DNA from: Nakamurella antarctica
GTDB lineage: Bacteria > Actinomycetota > Actinomycetes > Mycobacteriales > Nakamurellaceae
Reading direction: 5' to 3'
Length of the DNA: 64,000 nucleotides
Assembly (NCBI RefSeq): GCF_003860405.1
Contig: NZ_CP034170.1
Coordinates: 3,100,001-3,164,000 of the forward strand
Each line of letters starts with the position of its first letter. The stretch's first letter is position 1. Made by a program: the position numbers and the translations under genes. The notes beneath the pieces were generated by a model, which ran no database searches, had not been told where the DNA came from, and worked only from the letters and a program-made list of their open reading frames with translations. Of this stretch, positions 7,392 to 16,976 are shown piece by piece.

Positions 7392-8549
7392 CTAACCTGC
7401 GGTGCCCGCACCCAGATAGTCCTGCAGAGCGCCTAATGCTTGCTCGATGACCTCCGTCTGCCCAGCGAAACTCAGTCGCATTGTCTTGCGGCCACCCACC
7501 GGGTCGAAGTCGACGCCGGGCGCCACTGCCACACCGGTACGGGCCAGCAATTCCGCACACCAGGCCAACGAATCGTTGGTCAGGTGGGAGATGTCTGCAT
7601 AAACATAAAAGGCTCCGTCCGCCGGTGCTAGCTTGGAAAACCCCAGCGCTGCAAGACCCTCCAGCATCACCGTGCGGTTGCGCGCGTATCGAGCTACGTG
7701 GGAATCGCATTCGGCATAGGAGTCGAATGCGGCCACCGCGGCAAACTGCGCAGGCGCCGGCGGACAAATCGTCATGTTGCCCGCCAGGCCCTGGACCGCA
7801 TCGATCACATCGGCCGGAACGAGCGCCCACCCCACTCGCCAGCCCGTCATCGAAAAGTATTTGGAAAACGAGTTGATGACAAACCCCGATCGGGCCGTCG
7901 CCCATGAACAGGAACCACGACCCGCGTACGTAATACCGTGATAGATCTCGTCGGAAATGAGTCGAATACCGTTGCTATCGCAGTAGTGCGCCAAGCTGGC
8001 CAACTCTGCGGCAGAGAGCATGGTGCCTGAGGGGTTCGCTGGCGAAGCCACCACTAAGCCGGCGAGGTTGAGGTCTTTAATAGCAGCCACAGTTGGCTGG
8101 AAACGATTTTCGACGCCGGTAGGTATCTCCACCACCTCACAACCCAATGCCTGCAGGATATTTCGGTATGCCGGGTAACACGGAATAGCCATTCCCACGC
8201 GAGCACCGACATCGAACGCAGCGAGGAATGCCAATAAAAATGCGCCTGACGAGCCAGTGGTCACGACCACTTCGGCGGGGTCCACCGACAGGTCGTACCA
8301 ATCCCGATAGTGCTTCGCGATCCCTTGGCGCAGCGGAAGAATCCCCGGCGTCTCGGTGTAGCCGAGAAGCTCCTCGTCCAGCGCCCGATGCAAAGCCGAC
8401 CGGACAGGCTCTGGAGCGGGCGAAGACGGTTGACCGGCTGCCAAGTTGAACACCGGCAGGCCTGCTTCCGCTCGCCTCGTGGCAGCCGCCCACACGGACA
8501 TTACGTGAAACGGCGGGGTCAACCCCCGGCTGGAAGGTTGGAACGTCAT
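7392..8549 (-). CDS. Class I/II pyridoxal-phosphate aminotransferase
   Basis: This 385-residue protein has the fold-type I aminotransferase marks: a substrate-binding N-terminal stretch (NLAAGQPS), ANPSG (about 171-175), D200-x2-Y203, and the PLP lysine Lys230 in SFSKYFSMTGWRVGW. It is closest in style to AspC-like aspartate/aromatic aminotransferases, but the amino donor cannot be read from sequence. The ATG at 8549 has GGAGAGGA 8 bases upstream. It lies 44 bases after purD on the same strand, so it is probably co-transcribed and could supply aspartate for purine synthesis. That link is inference. Confidence 0.9.
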   Translation of the reverse strand: MTFQPSSRGLTPPFHVMSVWAAATRRAEAGLPVFNLAAGQPSSPAPEPVRSALHRALDEELLGYTETPGILPLRQGIAKHYRDWYDLSVDPAEVVVTTGSSGAFLLAFLAAFDVGARVGMAIPCYPAYRNILQALGCEVVEIPTGVENRFQPTVAAIKDLNLAGLVVASPANPSGTMLSAAELASLAHYCDSNGIRLISDEIYHGITYAGRGSCSWATARSGFVINSFSKYFSMTGWRVGWALVPADVIDAVQGLAGNMTICPPAPAQFAAVAAFDSYAECDSHVARYARNRTVMLEGLAALGFSKLAPADGAFYVYADISHLTNDSLAWCAELLARTGVAVAPGVDFDPVGGRKTMRLSFAGQTEVIEQALGALQDYLGAGTAG

Positions 8550-8593
8550 CCGCCAATCCTCTCCTTTTTTCCTGCCCTGCGGGGGCGGGCAAC

Positions 8594-9847
8594 CTACAGA
8601 ATGACGCGGCCCTGGATGGCTGCCTCACCGATATCAGTCCGGTGCTGTGAGCCGCGCATCGTGATCTGCTTCACCACTTTGTAGGCAGCTTCCCGTGCGG
8701 CGCGCAGGTCCTCCCCCGTACCCAGGACTGAGAGCACCCTGCCGCCCGTGGAAATGATGGTGCCTTCACCAGTATCTGCTGTCCCCGCGTGCAGCACATC
8801 CGGGTGGTTGGCTCCGTACACCGCGTCGCCGAGAGTCGGCGCCTGCGGGTAGTTCTCGGCAGCGATGACCACGGTGACAGCCGATCCCGCCTTCCACTTC
8901 AGCGCGCGATATTCCGAGAGATCCCCGTCCGCAGCAGCCTTCAGCACAGCAGCCAGTGGTGAGGCCAGAAGCTCGAGTACCACTTGGGTTTCGGGATCAC
9001 CGAAACGGCAGTTGAACTCGATTACCTCGGGGCCACGGGGCGTTAACGCCAGGCCCGCGTACAGCAACCCCACGAACGGGGTGCCACGTGCCGCCATTTC
9101 TGCCACCACGGGATTCAACACCTCACGCTGAACCCGTTCAACAAGACCATCAGGCACCCACGGCAGCGGCGCGTAGGCCCCCATCCCGCCGGTGTTGGGC
9201 CCTGTATCGTCATCGCCGAGCCGTTTAAAGTCCTGTGCGGGAAGAAGCGGCACCGCGCGTGTTCCGTCACAAATCGCGAACAGGGACACCTCCGGGCCTG
9301 ACAGAAAGGCCTCAATCAACACGTGGTGGCCGCCCGCCAGTACCGCTTCGGCATGCGCAACCGCGGCCTTTCGGTCCGTAGTAACAACCACGCCTTTGCC
9401 CGCAGCGAGTCCGTCGTCCTTCACCACATACGGAGAGCCGCAGGTATCTAACGCTTCGTCGATCTGGGTGGGATGGGAGACACTCACCGACGCGGCGGTG
9501 GGCACTCCGGCGGCGACCATCACCTCTTTCGCAAAGGCTTTGGATCCCTCGATCTGAGCCGCTGCGGCGGACGGCCCAAATGTGGCGATGCCAGCGAGCC
9601 GAAGCGAATCGGCAGCCCCTGCAACTAGCGGACCCTCCGGTCCCACCACGACCAAGTCCACACTGAGTTCCTTCGCCAGCGCGGTAATGGATTCTGGGCT
9701 CGCCATGTCTACCGGATAACTGGTAGCAAGCGATCCGGTACCAGCGTTACCAGGAGCAATGTGAAGATTCGTGACCGCCGGATCCGCGCTTAGCGCGCGC
9801 AGCAGCGCATGTTCTCGGGCACCGGATCCAATTACCAAGATTCGCAC
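8594..9847 (-). CDS. purD: Phosphoribosylamine-glycine ligase (GAR synthetase)
   Basis: PurD joins glycine to phosphoribosylamine with ATP, the second step of purine synthesis, in the cytoplasm. The protein begins [14 protein letters not shown] and contains the ATP-grasp segments [18 protein letters not shown] and [15 protein letters not shown]-like [13 protein letters not shown]. At 417 residues it is family length. The chosen start is the GTG at 9847, because the family begins with MRILVIGSG. An in-frame ATG at 9922 would add 25 unlikely residues. The aminotransferase gene follows directly. Confidence 0.96.
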   Translation of the reverse strand: MRILVIGSGAREHALLRALSADPAVTNLHIAPGNAGTGSLATSYPVDMASPESITALAKELSVDLVVVGPEGPLVAGAADSLRLAGIATFGPSAAAAQIEGSKAFAKEVMVAAGVPTAASVSVSHPTQIDEALDTCGSPYVVKDDGLAAGKGVVVTTDRKAAVAHAEAVLAGGHHVLIEAFLSGPEVSLFAICDGTRAVPLLPAQDFKRLGDDDTGPNTGGMGAYAPLPWVPDGLVERVQREVLNPVVAEMAARGTPFVGLLYAGLALTPRGPEVIEFNCRFGDPETQVVLELLASPLAAVLKAAADGDLSEYRALKWKAGSAVTVVIAAENYPQAPTLGDAVYGANHPDVLHAGTADTGEGTIISTGGRVLSVLGTGEDLRAAREAAYKVVKQITMRGSQHRTDIGEAAIQGRVIL

Positions 9848-10015
9848 GATAGGTGACGCTATCCGGGAATGGGGTCTGACGCGCAATTTCAGCGCGACGA
9901 GATCACCTGATTGCGACTTCACCCGCTACCCGGAGGCACCGTCGGTCCACACCTGCGAACCTTCCATTTCAGGAGGAAACTCCAGGTGCAGGTGGAGCAT
10001 CCTCCGAAATATCGC

Positions 10016-10037
10016 GGCTCTGTCCGCGGACAGGGCC
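10016..10037 (-). terminator. Hairpin downstream of purA, possible weak terminator
   Basis: GGCTCTGTCC (10016-10025) can pair with GGACAGGGCC (10028-10037) with one G-T pair. It lies 26 bases beyond the purA stop on the minus strand. No T run follows, so it is at best a weak or Rho-assisted stop. Confidence 0.35.
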
Positions 10038-10062
10038 AGCGTGCGGACCGATCGCGCGGTGG

Positions 10063-11436
<1,374 letters not shown>

Positions 11437-11499
11437 TTACGGCCGCGACGGGGTCGGTACCGTCACAAACTGAAAGAGTGCCGCCTGAAAGGGTAGTCG

Positions 11500-12204
11500 T
11501 TGGATCCAATCGTTGTTATTTGCGCACGGCCGGATGAGCAAGACGAAGCCACCGGACCGCCGATTTCACCTGCCCTGAAGAAGATTCGCGCCCATACCGA
11601 CAACATCCACTTTGTTGGGCGGTTTCCCAATAAGGACATCGACCCACTGCTTGTCGGACGGGTGGTAGTTGTTGGTGAGGAACGACATCTCGCCGCGGTC
11701 GCGCTGCGCCTTCTTCGCAAGGAGTTGCTTACCCAAGTGAGTGTCGGTTATGTCGCATTGACCAAAAATCCATTCACCCAGACTTGGCGGCTCCCACTGG
11801 GTGCAGCCGGTGTGGATCTGGCCTGTACAGGGCCGAGTTCCGGAATCACGCTGTTGCGCGATGACGTCGGCGGTGTTCTCATCTCTCAGGCCTGGATCGC
11901 TCCCATTGACGCTACCGCGTACCTCGACGACTCCCGAGTGCTGTTTGGAAAGGCCAGCAAGCTTATTGTTCGGCCCCACCAAGGACTCGGGTTGGAAATC
12001 ACTATCGAGCGCGAACGGAAGATCGCCGGAATCTCGTTAGGCCGCAAATCCACCACCAAACTCGGCCGAGCGATTTCGATGGGCGCGAGCGACGGCACGG
12101 AGCTGACGGTGATCAGCGATGGTGTTGAACGCCCGCGCCCCATGCAGCGGTGGACCTACTACCGGCACACCGAACAGATGCAGTTCGCTCATCGCCTGAC
12201 GTAG
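11500..12204 (+). CDS. Conserved hypothetical protein next to purA (Rv0358 type)
   Basis: The 234-residue protein is soluble, with no signal or membrane helix. Visible features are a VVVVGEERHLAAVALRLL stretch (about 54-71), a TWRLPLG segment and LLRDDVGGVLISQAW (about 118-132). These give a faint resemblance to the sugar/lipid-kinase (diacylglycerol/NAD kinase) fold, but I do not assign an activity. Its place divergent from purA matches Rv0358 in mycobacteria. The start is TTG at 11500 with AAAGGG about 8 bases upstream; the purA promoter must share the 147-base gap. Confidence 0.75.
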   Translation: MDPIVVICARPDEQDEATGPPISPALKKIRAHTDNIHFVGRFPNKDIDPLLVGRVVVVGEERHLAAVALRLLRKELLTQVSVGYVALTKNPFTQTWRLPLGAAGVDLACTGPSSGITLLRDDVGGVLISQAWIAPIDATAYLDDSRVLFGKASKLIVRPHQGLGLEITIERERKIAGISLGRKSTTKLGRAISMGASDGTELTVISDGVERPRPMQRWTYYRHTEQMQFAHRLT

Positions 12205-12295
12205 AACAGCACGCGATTGGCTCAGCTACCGCATCGTGCAGTGCCTTCTCCGCATCCTGCCCGAGCCTGATGCCCGAGCCTGATGCCCACCGAAG

Positions 12296-12703
12296 TTACG
12301 GCAGCATCTGGGCCGGGATGGCCGGATCGGCGTCCAAAAGGAAGGCGCGAATCCGATCGGCCTCGGCAACCTCCTCGATCGATGCTGCGGCTTGACCCAG
12401 TGCCGAAAGTGCGCGCAGGAAGGCTTGATTCGGCTCATGGCTCCACGGCACCGGCCCAGCACCTTTCCAACCACTGCGCCGGAGCCTGTCCAGCCCTCGG
12501 TGGTAGCCCACCCGGGCGTAGGCGTAGGCCTGAACGTCCTGTCCGGCATCGAGCGCGGCTTCCGCGAGCAGCGCCCAAGCCAGGGAAGACTCGGGATGAT
12601 CGCGAGCGGCGGATTCGGCGGAAGAACCTGCGGCTAGATCTGCCGCAGCAGGATCTTCTGGAAGATGGACGGGAGGTGGGCCGAGCAGATTAGGACGTGT
12701 CAT
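12296..12703 (-). CDS. DUF3151 domain-containing protein (Rv0360c type)
   Basis: This 135-residue cytoplasmic protein is largely helical. It carries HPESSLAWALLAEAAL (about 36-51), AYAYARVGYHRGLDRLRR (about 60-77) and GPVPWSHEPNQAFLRAL, all characteristic of DUF3151. It looks like a TPR-type helical repeat protein of unknown function. In mycobacteria the family member Rv0360c lies between purA and fba, as here. The ATG at 12703 has AGGGGG close upstream. Confidence 0.85.
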   Translation of the reverse strand: MTRPNLLGPPPVHLPEDPAAADLAAGSSAESAARDHPESSLAWALLAEAALDAGQDVQAYAYARVGYHRGLDRLRRSGWKGAGPVPWSHEPNQAFLRALSALGQAAASIEEVAEADRIRAFLLDADPAIPAQMLP

Positions 12704-12774
12704 CCCCCTATCCTGCCCGCCCGCCGCCTGCGTCCACTACCCCCGGCTCGCGGTAACAGCCCGCGAACCTGAAA

Positions 12775-13062
12775 TCAGAGACTGAACATCAGGGCAGCCT
12801 GTCGGTCGGTCTCCTGGTATCGAAGACCCGCATCCGCCACTGCCGCTGCCAACGCTTGGAGTGCAATTTGTCGATCCGCAGCTGACAGGTCCCACTTGGA
12901 CTTCAGCAGATAGTAGGCCTGCAGCGTCTCTGCCTTCATGCTGCCCGTGGCGGCGACCGCGGTGTCCAGCTCTGCGAGGTGACCCTCGATCCGCCCCCAG
13001 GTCGATACCAGCGCGTCATGAGCGGCCTGCATCCCCGCGTAGTTAACCTTGACGTACGTCAT
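12775..13062 (-). CDS. WXG100-like (ESAT-6 superfamily) protein without the WXG motif
   Basis: The 95-residue all-helical protein lines up with EsxA: GMQAAHDALVSTWGRIEGHL as helix 1, then a turn, then LKSKWDLSAADRQIALQAL as helix 2. A YQETD near the C-terminus fits the YxxxD/E type VII secretion signal. The Trp-x-Gly of the turn is replaced by TGSMKAE. Its ATG overlaps the stop of the partner gene by one base step (13062-13064), so the two are a coupled pair, as esxB-esxA are. No ESX secretion genes are in the window, so export would depend on a system elsewhere. Confidence 0.75.
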   Translation of the reverse strand: MTYVKVNYAGMQAAHDALVSTWGRIEGHLAELDTAVAATGSMKAETLQAYYLLKSKWDLSAADRQIALQALAAAVADAGLRYQETDRQAALMFSL

Positions 13063-13361
13063 CAGGACACCACCGGCATCTGCTCGCCCAATGCGGCTTC
13101 AGACCCGGCGATGTTGTTCCCAGCCATCACAAGCCCCTCGCCGTGGCTCAACAAAGCATCCTTGAGCAACCGGGCACTCGCGAGGTGGGAGTCCATCGCC
13201 AAGGCGTACTTCGGAGCCGCCGACGTCGACGTCCACGACACGCGAAGGTCTGCCAAGATCTGGTCCATCTGCGCGATCTCGGAGTTCAACGCCACTCCCG
13301 CGTCCGATACGGCGCCCCCTGCGGTTTGTACTTGCTCAGTTGTCAGTTCGAAACCGTCCAC
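13062..13361 (-). CDS. WXG100-like partner protein (EsxB-like)
   Basis: This 99-residue helical protein is the first gene of the pair. LNSEIAQMDQILADLRVSW leads into the turn WTSTSAAPKYALAMDSH, where the canonical W-x-G has become W-T-S. A second helix to about residue 75 and a short tail (GSEAALGEQMPVVS) follow. Size, position and helix-turn-helix shape fit the WXG100 family. It probably forms a heterodimer with the downstream protein. No ESX core gene is near. Confidence 0.72.
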   Translation of the reverse strand: MDGFELTTEQVQTAGGAVSDAGVALNSEIAQMDQILADLRVSWTSTSAAPKYALAMDSHLASARLLKDALLSHGEGLVMAGNNIAGSEAALGEQMPVVS

Positions 13362-13688
13362 GTGTTACCTACCCCCATCGTGTGCTCGGCTGGTCGCCAA
13401 GCATCTGGTTCGACTATCCGCCCAGCATCGCCGGAGAGCGGATGACCTGGCTCTATTGGGGAAGAATTCGCGCTTGTGGATAACCACGCGGCCGCACAAG
13501 TGAAGCAGCGGCGAACCGGTGGTGTGAAAGTAGCTCGCGGTGTGGTCTAGTGGACCTAATCCAGTGACTTATTCCCCTGCCGTCGGCCGCCCATATTCGT
13601 CACGGTAGAAAACACAGTCTCTGCGAGATTGCCTGTAATGCATCGAGTATTGACAACGGTTATCTGACAAAGGGGAACTTGCCAAACC
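13362..13688. other. Intergenic region between the WXG100-like pair and the phosphate operon
   Basis: The 327 bases contain no convincing reading frame. The stretch must hold promoters for the WXG pair (leftward) and for the phosphate genes (rightward). TTGACA at about 13649 is the only clear promoter-like hexamer, but no matching -10 lies 16-18 bases on. I saw no tRNA or terminator. Confidence 0.6.
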
Positions 13689-14303
13689 ATGTCGAAATTC
13701 AAGCCGAAGGACAAATCCTTCTACGCGCTGTTCTCCGCTGCTGCTGAGAACATCGCAGCTGGCGCGCAAACCTTGTCAGGGTTGACAGGCAAAAAGGCTG
13801 ACCTCGCAAGTGGCGCAGCAAGACTCGCGGAACTTGAGCAGGCGGGCGACCTCATCACCCTAGATCTGTTGCGGATTTTGGGTGCAAGCTTTGTCACCCC
13901 GTTTGACCGTTCCGATATTCATCACCTCACGTCCGCGCTTGAAGACGTCATCGATCACATGGAATCAGCTGGCGCGCTGATCCACCTCCTCGATATCGGA
14001 CAACTCCCGAGTGAGGCCAGCATACTCATCGACATTCTCGTCCAATGCGCTGGCCACACCACGGAGACGATGCCCAAACTGCGCAAGCTCAAGGGCTTGG
14101 ACAGCTACTGGACCGACATCAAAAAGGCGGAAAAGGATGCCAACGTCGTCCACCGCCAGCTGCTCGTGCGCATCACCAGCGGCGAATTCGACCCACTGCA
14201 CGCAATGAAGATTCGTGCGGTCGGCTCCGACCTTCTGGCCGCCGTCGATTGCTTCGAAAACGTGGCCGACATCGTTCGCGCCGTCCTCATCAAGGAGTCG
14301 TGA
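13689..14303 (+). CDS. DUF47 (PhoU-like) phosphate transport accessory protein
   Basis: This 204-residue all-helical protein belongs to DUF47, related to PhoU. It opens with DKSFYALFSAAAENI and carries the family stretch FVTPFDRSDIHHLTSALEDVIDHME (about 73-97), whose acidic and His residues fit a metal-binding helical bundle. DUF47 proteins are paired with Pit phosphate transporters and probably control their activity. The pitA gene starts 9 bases after this stop, so the two form an operon. Confidence 0.93.
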   Translation: MSKFKPKDKSFYALFSAAAENIAAGAQTLSGLTGKKADLASGAARLAELEQAGDLITLDLLRILGASFVTPFDRSDIHHLTSALEDVIDHMESAGALIHLLDIGQLPSEASILIDILVQCAGHTTETMPKLRKLKGLDSYWTDIKKAEKDANVVHRQLLVRITSGEFDPLHAMKIRAVGSDLLAAVDCFENVADIVRAVLIKES

Positions 14304-14312
14304 GCGGAACCG

Positions 14313-15299
14313 ATGGTGGCTCTCATCACCATCGTCACGCTGGCGATGATCTTCAACTTCACCAACGGGTTTCACGACGCGGCCAACGCGATAGCAACAT
14401 CGGTCTCCACCCGCGCGCTGACCTTGCCAGTGGCGTTGGGGGTGGCAGCGGTCGGCAACTTGGTCGGGTCGTTCTTCGGCGCTGCGGTGGCCGCAACGGT
14501 CGGTAAAGGCATCATCGACCTTCCCGTCGGATCCTCCAGCCTGTTGGTCGTGGGGGCCGCATTGGTGGGGGCCATCACCTGGAACCTGATTACTTGGTGG
14601 AAGGGACTGCCGTCATCGTCCTCGCATGCCCTCATCGGCGGAATGGTCGGCGCCGCGCTCGCTGCGGGCGTTTCCGTGATCTGGGGCGGCGTTATCGAGA
14701 AGGTGCTGATCCCGATGGTGGTTTCCCCCTTCGCGGGTTTCGCGCTGGCTTACCTGTTCATGCTTGCCATCATGTGGGGTTTCCGACGGGCAAACCCGGC
14801 GAAGGTGGGCCGTGGATTCAGGGTGGCTCAGACTGTCTCCGCTACGGCAATGGCTTTTGGCCACGGAATGCAGGACGCAGCTAAAACTATGGGCATTGTC
14901 GTGCTCGCACTCGTCGTCGCCGGCAAACACGAGGGACCCGACATCCCGATCTGGGTGTACTTTCTGACCGCTGGCGTACTCGCTGCCGGTACAGCCACCG
15001 GCGGCAAACGCATCATGAAGACACTGGGCACCAAGATCATTGAGTTGGACCCACCCCAAGGCTTTGCGGCTGAAGCCACGGCGTCGTCGGTGCTGTACGT
15101 AGCCTCGATCGGCTTCGGTGCTCCCGTCTCGACCACCCACGTCATCTCGTCGGCCATCATGGGAGCCGGCGCGACCCGCCGCATGTCCGCGGTGCGGTGG
15201 GGAGTGGCTGGGCAGATGATGCAGGCCTGGGTGTCCACATTCCCCGCAGCCGGAATTGTGGGCGCTCTCGCGTACTGGGCCGGTTCGCTCGTCTTCTAG
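14313..15299 (+). CDS. pitA: Low-affinity inorganic phosphate transporter
   Basis: The 328-residue membrane protein has about 9-10 helices and both copies of the Pit signature: FNFTNGFHDAANAIATSV near the N-terminus, and a repeat around GHGMQDAAKTMGI and FGAPVSTTHVISSAIMG. It takes up metal-phosphate with protons. GCGGA just before the ATG serves as the ribosome binding site. It is the second gene of the DUF47-pitA operon and is followed by a strong hairpin. Confidence 0.95.
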   Translation: MVALITIVTLAMIFNFTNGFHDAANAIATSVSTRALTLPVALGVAAVGNLVGSFFGAAVAATVGKGIIDLPVGSSSLLVVGAALVGAITWNLITWWKGLPSSSSHALIGGMVGAALAAGVSVIWGGVIEKVLIPMVVSPFAGFALAYLFMLAIMWGFRRANPAKVGRGFRVAQTVSATAMAFGHGMQDAAKTMGIVVLALVVAGKHEGPDIPIWVYFLTAGVLAAGTATGGKRIMKTLGTKIIELDPPQGFAAEATASSVLYVASIGFGAPVSTTHVISSAIMGAGATRRMSAVRWGVAGQMMQAWVSTFPAAGIVGALAYWAGSLVF

Positions 15300-15386
15300 G
15301 TTTACAGCCGGGATCACCGCGCACCTACGAGGTTCAGGTCGAGCGTGCCACAACCTTCCCAGCAGGCCAGGCTCCACGGACAAAGC

Positions 15387-15419
15387 GAAGAGCCCGGAGC
15401 GGCGTGCTCCGGGCTCTTC
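15387..15419. terminator. Hairpin between convergent pitA and the Rpf-like gene
   Basis: A perfect 14-bp stem (15387-15400 with 15406-15419) and a 5-base loop lie between two genes that end facing each other. There is no long T run on either side. A TTTG on the minus-strand exit makes it at best a moderate terminator, possibly acting both ways. Confidence 0.7.
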
Positions 15420-15542
15420 GTGGCTCTCACAACTACGGGCTTCGCAGTACCTAGAGCGTGGGGGTTTTACGCCCTCTGTCCCATGTCGCGCTTGCTTCGG
15501 GCTTCGTTACCCGATATGACGAGCGTTACACGAACGTTATAA

Positions 15543-16478
15543 TCACTTGCCTTCCCAGGCCGCTTTCCAGGTCTGCGGCCCAAGGATTCCCGAAGGGTTA
15601 AGCCCGTTGCGCTTTTGCAAGTCCACCACCACAGTCTTGGTCGTGGCTCCATAGAAGCCGGTGCCGCTCAACCCGTAGCCACGCTTGCCCATTTGACGTT
15701 GGAAGCACTGCAATTCGCGTGCGGTGTCGCCCGGATTGAACTGCTTACCTGGCCAGGTGGGCGCCGTTGCCGCCCCGACAGAACACGTTGCGTCGGTCGC
15801 TGGCACGTAAGGCGTGGCCGGTGTGGGCGCCGCTGCTGCGCCCGCCCATGCAGCCGCCCAGGTCTTGGGGCCGATGAACCCGACCACGTTGAGGCCCTGT
15901 TCTCCCTGAATCTTCAGAACCGCAGCCTTGGTGCTCGGTCCGAAGTATCCGGTTCCGGTCAGAGGGTAACCTCGGGTTCCCATTTGTTTCTGCCACACCT
16001 TGAGCGCGTCAGAGAAGTCACCCTCGCGGAACTGACGACCCGGGTAGGCGGGCGCGCCAGGGGCTGCTGGAGTCGCGGCCCCTTCGTTTCCGGCAGGCGC
16101 GCTGGACTGGTTGCCCGTCGCAGGCGGTTTGACGCCGGACTTCGCGTCCGAATCGTTGCTCACACCGACCAGAGCTGCGCAGATCCATGGCGACCAGCCG
16201 CGCATCCGGTACAGAGTCAATGCCCGCAAATCCTGCTCGGCTGGCGTTGCTTCGCTCGGCAGACCTGACCCGCCCACACTGCGCCAGGTCGGGAGGTCGA
16301 ATTGGTAGGCCCCGTAGTAGCCGTTACCGGTGTTGATGTTGTAGCGGCCACCGGATTCGCATTGACGCACTGCGGCCCAGTCAGCAGAAGTCGGATCTGC
16401 CGAAGCAACACCGCCAGCAACGACAAGTCCGGACACCACTGCGAAGAAGGTGGTCATGATCGCGAGGGAGCGACGCAC
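15543..16478 (-). CDS. Rpf-like transglycosylase with two peptidoglycan-binding domains
   Basis: This 311-residue exported protein has a signal peptide (residues 1-27). A resuscitation-promoting-factor/lysozyme-like domain follows (about 30-105), with the catalytic glutamate in CESGG (Glu41), NTGNGYYGAYQFDLPTW, and a second Cys in WICA. A Pro/Ala linker then leads to two PG_binding_1 repeats (about 145-210 and 240-310), each ending GPxTWxAAW. It should cut glycan strands in the wall during growth or resuscitation. The start is GTG at 16478 with AGAGAGGA upstream. LysM or G5 domains seen in some Rpf proteins are absent. Confidence 0.92.
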   Translation of the reverse strand: MRRSLAIMTTFFAVVSGLVVAGGVASADPTSADWAAVRQCESGGRYNINTGNGYYGAYQFDLPTWRSVGGSGLPSEATPAEQDLRALTLYRMRGWSPWICAALVGVSNDSDAKSGVKPPATGNQSSAPAGNEGAATPAAPGAPAYPGRQFREGDFSDALKVWQKQMGTRGYPLTGTGYFGPSTKAAVLKIQGEQGLNVVGFIGPKTWAAAWAGAAAAPTPATPYVPATDATCSVGAATAPTWPGKQFNPGDTARELQCFQRQMGKRGYGLSGTGFYGATTKTVVVDLQKRNGLNPSGILGPQTWKAAWEGK

Positions 16479-16976
16479 GTGAATTCCTCTCTTGGTCGCG
16501 CAGCTCTGCAGAGCGCGCGCCGGGAGGAATTAGCGCGTGCTCAACTGGCGATGCCCCTTCCCCTTGCTCGGCATCGTCATCAAGTCACACCCTCGCCCAA
16601 CCACACGCTTGCGTAAAGAGGAACGACGGCAAGTCCCGGGCGAAGGAAATGGATCAGCTGTCGCGCGATTCGGTGATCGCTCCCTGCACGGTAAGGCACG
16701 TGCACAAATGTCACAAGACACCCAGCAGACACATCTTGTCCCACACTTGTCCAGTGATCAAGCATCGACACCCCGACACGCCGAACAGAATCACATCCGT
16801 GTTGTTTTTATCCAGGCATGTCAGCACACCCGTTCGGCGATGCGTTCGAACCCCTGCACCGTTCGATCTGCCGCAATTGGTACGGAAGGGAAGAGTGGGA
16901 ATAGAGTGAAAATTGTTATCAAAAACGTCGTGCTGGAACCCCAAGATCTTCGTCAGGCGGCTTGTACGGCGGTTTT
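16479..16976. other. Long intergenic/leader region upstream of the Rpf-like gene
   Basis: These 498 bases are AT-richer than their surroundings and hold no supported gene. Next to the Rpf start lies a 12-base palindrome GCTCTGCAGAGC (16503-16514) flanked by CGCGC, and further up a stem GATGCC/GGCATC (16550-16555, 16570-16575). Both could form hairpins in an Rpf leader RNA. The right part is the downstream flank of the HNH gene, without a clear terminator. Confidence 0.5.

Noticed and set aside
16698-16716. CRP-like site (TGTGA-N6-TGCAC on the minus strand)
   Set aside because: Only one half matches the CRP/GlxR consensus and the second half has several mismatches; chance is likely.
16479-16760. 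c-di-AMP (ydaO-type) riboswitch upstream of the Rpf-like gene
   Set aside because: I expected it from other actinobacterial rpf genes, but the conserved GGGGAA-C and GGGGUGAAUC-like blocks could not be found on the minus strand.
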